64,000 bases of DNA from Cytobacillus sp. FSL H8-0458 (GTDB lineage: Bacteria > Bacillota > Bacilli > Bacillales > Cytobacillaceae): the NCBI RefSeq assembly GCF_038002165.1, contig NZ_JBBOBR010000001.1, forward strand, positions 2,418,001 to 2,482,000, written 5' to 3'. The notes below the pieces were generated by a model. That model saw only the letters and a list, made by a program, of their open reading frames with translations. It was not told the DNA's origin and made no database searches. The translations under genes were made by a program, and so were the position numbers. How positions within the stretch are numbered: position 1 is the first letter of the stretch; every line of letters starts with the position of its first letter. This document shows positions 29,942-38,113 of the stretch, piece by piece.

Positions 29942-30608
29942 CTTTCTTCTGGCCCTTTCTTTCTAACTCATCAAACAGTTTTTTTCTGCCCTTTTTCATT
30001 TCATCCAGCTGCATCCCGAGCAATGCACTGAAGTTTTGCTTGTTTTCCTCTGTTTGCTGTGTTCTTTTCATAACCTTTGTCACAATATCGCTTGGACGGA
30101 TAAGCTGTTCCAGTTTGTCATTATGCTCTTTGATGATCTGGCTGTACTCTTCTGAGTTGTCTATTTCCTTTAACAGCTGAATATTTTCTCCTACCCCTAC
30201 TACCAAAATGCGCTTTCCTACTTTTATGAGCTGGACTGACCGGTTTGCACCTAATGCTGTACCACCTAGGTTTTCAACCAATTGCGACCTGTTATATACC
30301 TTACTTTTTTTATTAATGAACTTTAGGAGAGCATATAGTAATCCAATAGTAAAGCCTGTTGCTAGAATCATCTTTATAAAATCCCAAAAAGTAAGGCCAA
30401 TTTTGCCGCTTTCATCCTGTTGATTCTGTCCTTCTGCTGTCTTTGAACCCTTTGATCCTTTTAATTCCTGTTTCTCGCATTCCTCAGGACTTTTCATACA
30501 TTCTTTAACACTATTATTCAATTGCTCTGCATGGACCAGCGGCTGCACGCCCAGCAGAACAATTGATAACAACAGCAGCAAAGAAATCACTTTCTTTACA
30601 TTCCACAC
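29934..30608 (-). CDS. fliO: Flagellar biosynthesis protein FliO/FliZ
   Basis: About 224 residues. N-terminal signal peptide (basic start, L-rich core, V-H-A cleavage site), a short external part, one membrane helix (I-L-A-T-G-F-T-I-G-L-L-Y-A-L-L) and a cytoplasmic FliO domain (Q-L-V-E-N-L-G-G-T-A-L-G-A-N-R-S-V-Q-L-I-K-V-G). FliO helps assemble the FliP ring. Start chosen at GTG 30608, nine bases after GAGGG; a GTG at 30638 that overlaps the cheY stop (TAGTG) lacks a ribosome site but would add ten residues. Confidence 0.9.
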   Translation of the reverse strand: MWNVKKVISLLLLLSIVLLGVQPLVHAEQLNNSVKECMKSPEECEKQELKGSKGSKTAEGQNQQDESGKIGLTFWDFIKMILATGFTIGLLYALLKFINKKSKVYNRSQLVENLGGTALGANRSVQLIKVGKRILVVGVGENIQLLKEIDNSEEYSQIIKEHNDKLEQLIRPSDIVTKVMKRTQQTEENKQNFSALLGMQLDEMKKGRKKLFDELERKGQKKDE

Positions 30609-30637
30609 TAATTTGCACCCTCTAAAAAGAATAATCA

Positions 30638-31000
30638 CTAGCCCAAAGTTTTGCCGATTGCTTCCAGTACTCTATCAGCCTGGAACGGTTTTACGATAAA
30701 ATCCTTTGCGCCAGCCTGAATGGCATCAATAACCATCGCCTGCTGGCCCATTGCAGAACACATAATAACTTTTGCACTAGGATTTAATTTTTTAATTTCT
30801 TTCAGAGCTGTAATTCCATCCATTTCCGGCATAGTTATATCCATTGTGACAAGGTCAGGCTGTGTTTCCTTATATTTTTCAACAGCCTGTGCACCGTCAG
30901 CAGCTTCACCAACTACGTCATATCCATTCTTGGATAAAATATCTTTTATCATCATTCGCATAAAAGCTGCATCATCAACTATTAAAATTTTTTGTGCCAT
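30638..31000 (-). CDS. cheY: Chemotaxis response regulator CheY
   Basis: 120 residues, a single receiver domain: D9-D10, phospho-acceptor D54 (T-M-D-I-T-M-P-E-M), T/S and K-P-F near the C-terminus. In Bacillus CheY-P binds FliM/FliY and promotes counter-clockwise rotation. ATG at 31000 has GGGGG upstream; the GTG at 31015 lies within that site. Confidence 0.98.
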   Translation of the reverse strand: MAQKILIVDDAAFMRMMIKDILSKNGYDVVGEAADGAQAVEKYKETQPDLVTMDITMPEMDGITALKEIKKLNPSAKVIMCSAMGQQAMVIDAIQAGAKDFIVKPFQADRVLEAIGKTLG

Positions 31001-31018
31001 TCTAATAACCCCCACTTT

Positions 31019-32302
31019 TTATCTTAATTTTTTTATACGGTCACTCTGGCTGATAATATCTGTAACTCTCACACCAAAATTCTCATCAATGACAACCACT
31101 TCACCCTGTGCAATTAAACGGTTATTCACCAGAATATCAACAGGTTCACCGGCCAGTTTATCCAGTTCAATAATTGAACCGGAAGACAATTCAAGAATCT
31201 CCTTTACGGAACGTTTAGTCCTTCCCAGCTCAACCGTTACCTGAAGCGGTATGTCCAAAAGCATATCTAAGTTTTTTGTTTCAGTACCCTGCATATGGTA
31301 AGGTTCAAAACTCGAAAAGGCTGCCGGCTGTACATTCGGCTGCACTCCATTTACATAAGAGCCACCGAAATGCTGTGCCTGGTTTTGAGCAGGTGGATAG
31401 CTCTGAGGATTTGATGCCTGATTCATAACCGGCTGTGTATATGACGGCTGCTCTTCGGAATAACCCGTTTGAATGTAAGGCTGATCTAATCCGCCTGTGT
31501 GTATTTCAGGTTTATGATCATACGAAAGCTGGCTTTCCTGATAATCGGGCTGTGTTTGCCCCGTTGGTTCCTCTTCAGAAACTGCATTATTTTCTTGAAG
31601 ATCCTGGCCCGGGTTTAATAATTCATTTACAAGGCTTTTGCCAAATTCCAGAGGAAGCAGCTGCATAATATTCGAGTCAATCAGACTGCCTATTTTCAAT
31701 CGGAACGAAATCCTTACAAGCATGTCATCTGCCGGGACTCTGTCGGCACCTTCTCCCTGGGGCAAATCAAGAATGTCGATTGCCGGCGGTGAAATATCAA
31801 CCTTTTTTCCAAAGATGGTTGACATCGAGGTGGCTGCAGAACCCATCATCTGGTTCATTGCCTCCTGAACAGCGCTTAACTGAATTTCCCCCATTAGGTC
31901 TGCCGGGCTGGTACCATCCCCCCCAAGCATTAAATCAGCAATGATGGCTGCATCCGATTGCTGTATTACAAGCAGGTTGCTTCCGAAGAATCCTTCCGTA
32001 TAATTCACCTGGATTGCTACATAAGGATGCGGGAATTCATCAGCTAATTTCTGACGCAAAACAACTGAAACAGCCGGAGTTGTGATATCAACTTTTTGAT
32101 TCAATAAAGTAGACAATGCTGTTGCAGAGCTTCCAAATGAAATATTGCCGATTTCACCTAATGCGTCCTGCTCCATATGGGACAAATAATCCTCGGTTTG
32201 AAAAAATGCCTCATTATGACTGTCTGTTTCGTCGCTGTCGTCAGCTGCTCCCCTTAATAGAGCATCAATTTCATCTTGTGAAAGCATATCATCACTCATC
32301 AT
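31019..32302 (-). CDS. fliY: Flagellar switch phosphatase FliY
   Basis: 427 residues. Switch protein that also dephosphorylates CheY-P. N-terminal CheY-binding motif (L-S-Q-D-E-I-D-A-L-L), CheC-like domain with two active-site helices (A-L-G-E-I-G-N-I-S-F-G-S-S-A-T and A-V-Q-E-A-M-N-Q-M-M-G-S-A-A-T), a Q/P/Y-rich linker (~225-330), and a C-terminal FliN domain (L-D-I-P-L-Q-V-T-V-E-L-G-R-T...). Its start overlaps the fliM end by about 11 bp. Confidence 0.96.
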   Translation of the reverse strand: MMSDDMLSQDEIDALLRGAADDSDETDSHNEAFFQTEDYLSHMEQDALGEIGNISFGSSATALSTLLNQKVDITTPAVSVVLRQKLADEFPHPYVAIQVNYTEGFFGSNLLVIQQSDAAIIADLMLGGDGTSPADLMGEIQLSAVQEAMNQMMGSAATSMSTIFGKKVDISPPAIDILDLPQGEGADRVPADDMLVRISFRLKIGSLIDSNIMQLLPLEFGKSLVNELLNPGQDLQENNAVSEEEPTGQTQPDYQESQLSYDHKPEIHTGGLDQPYIQTGYSEEQPSYTQPVMNQASNPQSYPPAQNQAQHFGGSYVNGVQPNVQPAAFSSFEPYHMQGTETKNLDMLLDIPLQVTVELGRTKRSVKEILELSSGSIIELDKLAGEPVDILVNNRLIAQGEVVVIDENFGVRVTDIISQSDRIKKLR

Positions 32303-33290
32303 CCTCATCTCCCCCTTTCACAGTGTCTAAAATTTGCACGGCCATTTTTTTATTCATTTTTCCGGGCTGTCCGATGAATTTTGGGATATTGCCGACTTTT
32401 ATAGTAAGCGACTGGTCAATCCCCTGGTTTAACTCAATAACATCTCCAATATCGAGTGATAAGAAATCCTGAATGGCTATGTCCGAACTGCCGAGTTCAC
32501 ATATGACCGGAACTTCCGCTTTATGAATGTTTCGTTCAAGCCTGGCAATAACCTCAGGCTCCCTTTCCTTTTTGTCAGTCTGCATCCAATAATGTACAGA
32601 CAGCTTAGGAATAATGGGCTCAAGAACAACGTGAGGTATACAGATATTAATCATTCCGCTCGTTTCGCCAATGATCGTATTTAGTGAGATAACGACAACT
32701 GTTTCATTTGGCGAGACCATTTGCAGAAATTGCGGATTTACCTCAAAATCTGACAATATCGGATCGATGTCAGCGATTGTACTCCAGGCTTCCCTTAAGT
32801 TTTCAAATGCCCTTTCAAATGTTGCTGACATAATTTTTGTTTCGATTTCTGTTAAATTATCAATTTTATTGATGCTTGTCCCTCGGCCGCCCATCAGCCT
32901 GTCCATCATGGCATAGGCGACGTTTGGGTTCACTTCCATAAGAATTCTTCCATCCAGAGGGGGCACTTCAATTACATTTAATATTGTCATTTTCGGTATG
33001 GACCGGATAAATTCTTCATAAGGTATCTGGTCCGCAGAAGCAACCGAAATCTGCACATAGGTCCTCAGCTGGGCAGAAAAAAAGGTGGTTAAAAGCCGGG
33101 CAAAATTTTCATGAATTCTTGTTAAACTTCGTATTTGATCTTTAGAGAATCTTAATGCTCTTTTAAAATCATAAACTTTTACTTTTTTCTCAGTTTGTTC
33201 CTTTTTCAGCTCATCTGCATCCATTTCTCCGGTAGAGAGAGCCGAAAGCAGGGCATCAATCTCGCTTTGCGATAAGACCTCACCTGACAT
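32292..33290 (-). CDS. fliM: Flagellar motor switch protein FliM
   Basis: 332 residues. N-terminal CheY-P-binding motif L-S-Q-S-E-I-D-A-L-L-S-A-L, middle CheC-like domain (R-I-H-E-N-F-A-R at its start; R-L-M-G-G-R-G), and C-terminal FliN-like domain (F-L-S-L-D-I-G-D-V-I-E-L-N-Q). Binds FliG and FliY in the C-ring. GGAGG upstream of the ATG. Confidence 0.97.
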   Translation of the reverse strand: MSGEVLSQSEIDALLSALSTGEMDADELKKEQTEKKVKVYDFKRALRFSKDQIRSLTRIHENFARLLTTFFSAQLRTYVQISVASADQIPYEEFIRSIPKMTILNVIEVPPLDGRILMEVNPNVAYAMMDRLMGGRGTSINKIDNLTEIETKIMSATFERAFENLREAWSTIADIDPILSDFEVNPQFLQMVSPNETVVVISLNTIIGETSGMINICIPHVVLEPIIPKLSVHYWMQTDKKEREPEVIARLERNIHKAEVPVICELGSSDIAIQDFLSLDIGDVIELNQGIDQSLTIKVGNIPKFIGQPGKMNKKMAVQILDTVKGGDEDDE

Positions 33291-33330
33291 GAATCCTCAC
33301 CTCCATCTATTGCAGTTAATTATTTGGCTA

Positions 33331-33765
33331 TCACTGAAGGAGAGATTCGGTAATGTACACCTGAACGATCTTTCCTTCTTGCATTAAACCGTTAATCTTG
33401 GTTTTTAAATCTTCCTGCAGCTTAATTTGGCCTTCTTTCCCCTGGATATCCTCTGCTTCCATTTCGGACAATTCCTGAATGATGAGATTTTTAACCTGAA
33501 AATCTCTTTTTTGCAATTCCTCTTTTGCTTTTTTGTTTTCAGTCTGAATTTTAAAGGAAATCCTGATATAATCATCACTCGCTAAATTAGCTGTTACCTG
33601 CGGAATATCAACAGAGGCCTCCAGAACTTCATCTATGTCAGGCTCATTTGAACCATCATCATCCGTAAATTTCATCACAATCAGCAGGGCAATAGCTCCT
33701 ACAAGCGTGATCGCTACTAGCATCATTAACATAATCATTAATAGCTTATTATTCTTCATTTTCAT
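33331..33765 (-). CDS. fliL: Flagellar basal-body-associated protein FliL
   Basis: 144 residues. One N-terminal membrane helix (res ~8-30) and an external FliL domain ending in V-Q-V-Y-I-T-E-S-L. FliL rings surround and support the stator. Its first codons overlap swrD by 17 bp. Two start candidates (33765 and 33759) both follow GGAGG. Confidence 0.93.
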   Translation of the reverse strand: MKMKNNKLLMIMLMMLVAITLVGAIALLIVMKFTDDDGSNEPDIDEVLEASVDIPQVTANLASDDYIRISFKIQTENKKAKEELQKRDFQVKNLIIQELSEMEAEDIQGKEGQIKLQEDLKTKINGLMQEGKIVQVYITESLLQ

Positions 33766-33970
33766 TCCCCTCCGCCAGCTGCTGCCCCAGTAGATTAACA
33801 GATTGATAAAATTTAATAATCGATAGCATAACCTGATCTTCAGATTCCTTTACAACATACTTCTTTCCATTCGTGAGCGTAATTGTCGTATCCGGAAAAG
33901 ACTCTACTGTTTCTATGTACAAAGCATTCAATACAAAAGTTTTGCCGTTCAGGCGAGATACTTTAATCAA
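33749..33970 (-). CDS. swrD: Swarming protein SwrD (FlbD/YlzI family)
   Basis: 73 residues of the FlbD family: [22 protein letters not shown]...[15 protein letters not shown]. In B. subtilis SwrD raises flagellar power for swarming. The family N-terminus fixes the start as TTG at 33970. The only good Shine-Dalgarno is 42 bases upstream, beyond a 12-bp hairpin (separate entry). Confidence 0.92.
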   Translation of the reverse strand: MIKVSRLNGKTFVLNALYIETVESFPDTTITLTNGKKYVVKESEDQVMLSIIKFYQSVNLLGQQLAEGNENEE

Positions 33971-34020
33971 TGTTTTTTTCAGGGCTAAAGATCCTGTACC
34001 TTCAGCCCTGACCCTCCTTT
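33968..34020 (-). promoter_or_regulatory. Hairpin-split ribosome binding site of swrD
   Basis: Minus strand: AAAGGAGGG (34020-34012), then a stem-loop (34011-33979) with a 12-bp stem TCAGGGCTGAAG/CTTTAGCCCTGA (one G-U) and 9-nt loop, then eight bases, then the TTG start. Linear spacing is 41 nt; with the stem folded the effective spacing is about eight. No other Shine-Dalgarno is nearer. The bases after the stem are A-rich, so it is not a terminator. Confidence 0.65.
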
Positions 34021-34023
34021 AGA

Positions 34024-34830
34024 TTAACGTTTTAAATTTACAAGCTCCTGCAGGATTTCATCTGATGTTGTAATGATGCGGGTATTTGCCTGGAAACCGC
34101 GCTGTGCTGTAATCATTTCAGTGAATTCTTCTGATAGGTCTACGTTGGACATTTCCAGTGTCCCGGAAACGAGTACTCCTGCACCGTCTTCTCCCGGGGT
34201 TAATGGGACTGCATCACCTGAGTTTACAGTGTCCTTATAGAGATTGTCTCCAATTTTTTCAAGACCGCCATTATTATTAAAGCGTGCTATTCCAATTGGT
34301 CCGGCAGTCTGCAGTGTATCGTTCCCGTCTATTAAGAAGTTTATAGTTCCATCATTTGATATACTTAAGCTCTTAATAACGGTAGCATCCCCACCATTTA
34401 AACGGATAGCTGCCCCATCAGCGCCTTTTACTTTATCTCCTGATGCTGTAACTAGGTTTGCATCATCATCCAGATACAAATTTCCAGCGCGGGTGTAATA
34501 GGTGTTATTCCCTCGCTGAACCATCAAATAGCCATCACCTTGAATCCCTATATCCAATACACGGCCAGTAGTTTGTAAACTCCCCTGTGTATCAATTGTA
34601 TCAATAGAGGATAGCTGGGAACCAAGGCCAACCTGCTTAGGATTAATACCGCCTGAACTATCTCCACTGCCTGTTGCACCTGAAATAGTCTGACTCACCA
34701 TATCTTTAAAATTAACCCGACCCTTTTTATATCCAAAAGTATTAACATTTGCAATATTATTCCCAATAACATCCAGCTTTGTCTGAAAGTTTTTCATTCC
34801 GCTTATTCCTGAATACATTGAACGTAACAT
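34024..34830 (-). CDS. flgE: Flagellar hook protein FlgE (short Bacillus type)
   Basis: 268 residues. The N-terminus M-L-R-S-M-Y-S-G-I-S-G-M-K-N-F-Q and N-N-I-A-N-V-N-T-F-G-Y-K-K-G-R matches the rod/hook family, and the C-terminus M-S-N-V-D-L-S-E-E-F-T-E-M-I-T-A-Q-R-G-F-Q-A-N-T-R is diagnostic. This short protein at this position is the hook protein in B. subtilis, though automated annotation often calls it FlgG. Confidence 0.93.
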   Translation of the reverse strand: MLRSMYSGISGMKNFQTKLDVIGNNIANVNTFGYKKGRVNFKDMVSQTISGATGSGDSSGGINPKQVGLGSQLSSIDTIDTQGSLQTTGRVLDIGIQGDGYLMVQRGNNTYYTRAGNLYLDDDANLVTASGDKVKGADGAAIRLNGGDATVIKSLSISNDGTINFLIDGNDTLQTAGPIGIARFNNNGGLEKIGDNLYKDTVNSGDAVPLTPGEDGAGVLVSGTLEMSNVDLSEEFTEMITAQRGFQANTRIITTSDEILQELVNLKR

Positions 34831-34899
34831 TAAATATTTGCTCCTCTCTTTATGCTGCTTCTGTCAGTCCGCAGCTTAGGCTTCCTTATACGGTCCAGC

Positions 34900-35292
34900 C
34901 TAGTTATTTTCCAGAATTATAGTTCCATCGATATTTGTGAATATTTGGGTTTGAGCTTCTTTACGATTCATCGCAGTAATCACTGTATTATTCTTTGCAC
35001 TTACTATAAGCGCAGCATCTTCAAGCAATACCAGTGATTCCTTAACACCCATTCGCTTGGCTTCCTGAACTTTCTCTTCAATTTGCCCCCACCGCTCTGC
35101 ACTTATATGTATACCTCTCTGCTGGAGTCTCTGTTTTGCATGCTTACTGACTATTAATGGAGACTCAGTCTGCAAGGCGGTCTGGAGGTGGACAGAGAAT
35201 GTATTTTTTGATTGCTTTGAAGTTTGAACGGCATTACCCTTTGGTGTTATTACCGGCTGGGTGTGGATCGGACGAAAAATAAGTTTATCCAC
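34900..35292 (-). CDS. TIGR02530-type flagellar operon protein
   Basis: 130 residues. The core (S-K-H-A-K-Q-R-L-Q-Q-R-G-I-H-I-S then A-K-R-M-G-V-K-E-S-L-V-L, A-L-I-V-S-A-K-N-N-T-V-I-T and I-F-T-N-I-D-G-T-I-I-L) fits the TIGR02530 family found between flgD and flgE in many Firmicutes. The molecular role is unknown; a hook-assembly role is inferred from position. No signal peptide. 20 bp after flgD. Confidence 0.85.
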   Translation of the reverse strand: MDKLIFRPIHTQPVITPKGNAVQTSKQSKNTFSVHLQTALQTESPLIVSKHAKQRLQQRGIHISAERWGQIEEKVQEAKRMGVKESLVLLEDAALIVSAKNNTVITAMNRKEAQTQIFTNIDGTIILENN

Positions 35293-35312
35293 ACACTCAC
35301 TTCCTTTTCCTT

Positions 35313-35765
35313 TTATTCATTTAGTTGAGAAATATTTGCTGGTTCAAGCTCCGTTCCATCATCCAAAATAAATATTGCAGAATTATTCTTATACTGGATA
35401 GAGACTACTCTTCCAGTTCCTTCTACTATATTTGGCTCCTGGTTTGGTTCACTTGATTCGGTTAATTTATGCCAGATTACATTTTTTCCCAGAAAGTTAT
35501 TGTATGTCATCAGCTGGTTCTGCTCCTGAAAAGCCAATAACTTCTCCATCGTCTTATTCATATTGGTCATCTGCTCCAATGACGAGAAGGTTGCCATTTG
35601 CGCAATGAAGTCCTTGTCCTGCATCGGATTCATTGGATCCTGGTTTTGCAGCTGTGTCATCAGAATCTTCAGGAAATCATCTTTGCCTAATATATCTGAG
35701 CCGGTTTTTCGGGTTTGGCTTTGGTAGTTTGATAGCATTAGGGAAGAATCGATTGTGTTTGCCAA
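35313..35765 (-). CDS. flgD: Flagellar hook capping protein FlgD
   Basis: 150 residues, short as in Bacillus. The N-terminal signature is clear: [40 protein letters not shown], followed by a G-K-x-V domain. Scaffold for hook polymerisation. The start is TTG, after AGGAG; the first ATG would remove nine residues. Confidence 0.95.
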   Translation of the reverse strand: MANTIDSSLMLSNYQSQTRKTGSDILGKDDFLKILMTQLQNQDPMNPMQDKDFIAQMATFSSLEQMTNMNKTMEKLLAFQEQNQLMTYNNFLGKNVIWHKLTESSEPNQEPNIVEGTGRVVSIQYKNNSAIFILDDGTELEPANISQLNE

Positions 35766-35777
35766 TTACTATCACTC

Positions 35778-37019
35778 CTATGCTTCTGTATTAAGAAGTT
35801 CTTCTTCAAAAGAGCTGTTAAATTCTCTCTCATGCTGAGGATTACGATCATCCTTGTTCTGCTGCTGCCTCTGTTCCTGCTGCTGGGGATCTTTGTTGAA
35901 GGACCGATCCTGCTGCGTCATTTGCTGAGAGACTTCTATTCTCTCGATCTGGATGTTTTGTGAACTAAAGGCCTGCTTCAATCCGTTAATATGTGAATCC
36001 AGAATTTCTTTAGCTGCTCCAGATGAAGTAAGTATCCTGGCAATCATTGCAGAGTCCTTTTGAATAAGCTCTATTCGCAGCGCTCCAAGATGGTCAGGGT
36101 TCAGCTTGATAAATAACTTTTGTGTCCCTCCCGTTTTGAGGAAACTGCTCCTTGATAATGTGTTTTCAAATTGCTGCATAAGCTGGTCTGCACTTACTGT
36201 CTTTCCCTGAGGATTCAGGAGAGCCATCTGTTCAGGTTTTGAAAAGGATTGAACCTGAATAAACCCCTGTAAACCAGTTTCTGCTCTGTGTAAGATTTTA
36301 GCAGCAGTCTGACCCGCAGGTTCATGAGCAGCATTATTTTGTTGTTTTATAGAGTTTAATTCGTTTGCAAGCGGGGTAAAAACCTTCTGTAAAATACCCT
36401 CTCTGTTGTTTATCAGACTCTCAATTTTCACTTGAACATTATTCAGAAAATCTTTCAGGTTTAGTTTACTAGTGTAAAAGTCCTGTTTCGCAGACAGCAA
36501 TTCATACAATTTCAGAGCTTTTAATGCCCCGCTAAGATCTTTCCCATGCAAGTTGATGTCTTCTTTTTGCTCAAAATTGGAGATTGCTGAAATTAATAAA
36601 CGTATTTTATTTACTGCATCTATATCTTCTTTAGGATATACATCCTTAGGCTTTACTTCCGGCAAAACCTGTTCAATAAAACCCTCAAGCATCTGCACCA
36701 ATTCTTCCTGTGAAAGATCCAGGTGCTCTGAAATGATTTCAATAATATCAGTTTCATTTTGAAAGGAAATCTTCTCCAGCAGCTCGCTTCCGTTTTCTAA
36801 TTCAGTGATCTCACTTACTCTAAGAAATTCAATTATCTCCTTTAACTGTTCGATATTATTCTCATCTGCCGCAGAAGTTAAGCTTGCTGCTTCCGGTTTG
36901 GCTGTTCCGGTTAAAGCGAAGAAAAGACTTCCAAAACCAGTGCTGCCTGTATCTTGCAGAGATAAATTATCTTCGGATGAATATTGTGACTGAATGAGTC
37001 CTAATCCTCCGATTTGCAC
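35778..37019 (-). CDS. fliK: Flagellar hook-length control protein FliK
   Basis: 413 residues. A variable, low-complexity N-terminal two thirds is followed by the FliK C-terminal domain (~290-355: L-F-I-K-L-N-P-D-H-L-G-A-L-R-I-E-L) and a Q-rich, charged tail. FliK measures the hook and triggers the FlhB specificity switch. Start codon GTG after AAAGGAGGTG. Confidence 0.93.
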   Translation of the reverse strand: MQIGGLGLIQSQYSSEDNLSLQDTGSTGFGSLFFALTGTAKPEAASLTSAADENNIEQLKEIIEFLRVSEITELENGSELLEKISFQNETDIIEIISEHLDLSQEELVQMLEGFIEQVLPEVKPKDVYPKEDIDAVNKIRLLISAISNFEQKEDINLHGKDLSGALKALKLYELLSAKQDFYTSKLNLKDFLNNVQVKIESLINNREGILQKVFTPLANELNSIKQQNNAAHEPAGQTAAKILHRAETGLQGFIQVQSFSKPEQMALLNPQGKTVSADQLMQQFENTLSRSSFLKTGGTQKLFIKLNPDHLGALRIELIQKDSAMIARILTSSGAAKEILDSHINGLKQAFSSQNIQIERIEVSQQMTQQDRSFNKDPQQQEQRQQQNKDDRNPQHEREFNSSFEEELLNTEA

Positions 37020-37046
37020 TTATTTCACCTCCTTTCAAAATTTCTT

Positions 37047-37661
37047 TTAATTATCATCCAATCCGCCTGCTTCTTTAGCAGCTGTCAGGAGTGCGGTATA
37101 TCGTGCGGCATCTTCCGGATTCATCTTTTCCATGATGGCAGCCAGCGTATCAGAATTAACATTTGATAGGATTTTCACTGCTTCTTCATCCTTCATCTCC
37201 GTTAAAATGGGTGCTGCTTTTTTAGCGGAAATGCTTTCATATGTCTTAACGATATCTTTAAATGCCCGCTTGTTCTCTTCCTTTATAGCCGTTAGCTCGC
37301 TGATTTCCTCCTCCAGCCTCTGCTTTTCCAGCCCTGCTCTTTCAATTTCCAGCTCTTTGCTGTCAAGCTCGCTTTCCAGCTGAGATATTCTTGCTTCCCG
37401 ATCTTTAACTTCTGCCTGCAGTCCGATGAGCTGCTCCTCCACCACTTCCTGTGAACGGGAATCCGCATCATCAAAAACCGAAGCTAAAAATGGCATTTTC
37501 CGGCTAAATTCATTGGCAGTTTCAAAAATGTTATTTCCGGTAATTGTAAAAACCAGCAGAGCTACAGTTATTCCAAACAGGATTGGGATTAAGAAAGCAT
37601 ATATAAACCACTGAAACCTGCTTGTTTTTGGTTTCTCTTGTTCTTCTGACATTCTTTCCAT
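37047..37661 (-). CDS. ylxF: YlxF/MotE-like flagellar operon protein
   Basis: 204 residues. One N-terminal membrane helix (F-I-Y-A-F-L-I-P-I-L-F-G-I-T-V-A-L-L-V-F), a long coiled coil (~75-140, E/K/L-rich) and a C-terminal MgtE-N-like helical domain (V-K-I-L-S-N-V-N-S-D-T-L-A-A-I-M-E-K-M-N-P-E-D-A-A). This is the YlxF/MotE architecture; proteins of this type assist stator or export assembly in other species. AGGTGG precedes the ATG. Confidence 0.87.
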   Translation of the reverse strand: MERMSEEQEKPKTSRFQWFIYAFLIPILFGITVALLVFTITGNNIFETANEFSRKMPFLASVFDDADSRSQEVVEEQLIGLQAEVKDREARISQLESELDSKELEIERAGLEKQRLEEEISELTAIKEENKRAFKDIVKTYESISAKKAAPILTEMKDEEAVKILSNVNSDTLAAIMEKMNPEDAARYTALLTAAKEAGGLDDN

Positions 37662-37669
37662 TTAACCAC

Positions 37670-38113
37670 CTAATTTCCCCGATTCATATACAGCTGAATC
37701 GAGATATCATCCATTTGCCTTCCTTCTGCTTGCTTCATACTTTCCAAAAAGCCTGCTAAATCTTTTTCCTGCATTTTTTCATATTTCTTTACTTCAATAT
37801 TTTTTTCCATTAGTTTTACCTGCTGGAAATTCATTTGGTTTCTTGCATTTGCCACCATCTGTTGATAGTGGTCAATTGTTTTCTCAAGGCTGCTCACAAA
37901 ATACTGGTGATGCCTGATTTCCTGAACCGGAAGTCCCTCAGCCAGTCTTGATTGCTGATAGACTTCCAGATCCTCTTTCTTTTTCAGCAGATCGTACAGT
38001 TTCTTTGCAGTTTCTTCGAATCGTTTTACAGCCTGATTGTATACATCAAACGCCTGATCTTTTTCTCTTTCTTTTATCTTAAGGATTTTATTGAACTTAA
38101 ATTGGTACTGCAT
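37670..38113 (-). CDS. fliJ: Flagellar export chaperone FliJ
   Basis: 147 residues, almost entirely predicted coiled coil (F-N-K-I-L-K-I-K-E-R-E-K-D-Q-A at the start), the FliJ pattern. It is the central stalk of the FliI ATPase ring. Directly adjacent to fliI with no gap. Confidence 0.93.
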   Translation of the reverse strand: MQYQFKFNKILKIKEREKDQAFDVYNQAVKRFEETAKKLYDLLKKKEDLEVYQQSRLAEGLPVQEIRHHQYFVSSLEKTIDHYQQMVANARNQMNFQQVKLMEKNIEVKKYEKMQEKDLAGFLESMKQAEGRQMDDISIQLYMNRGN

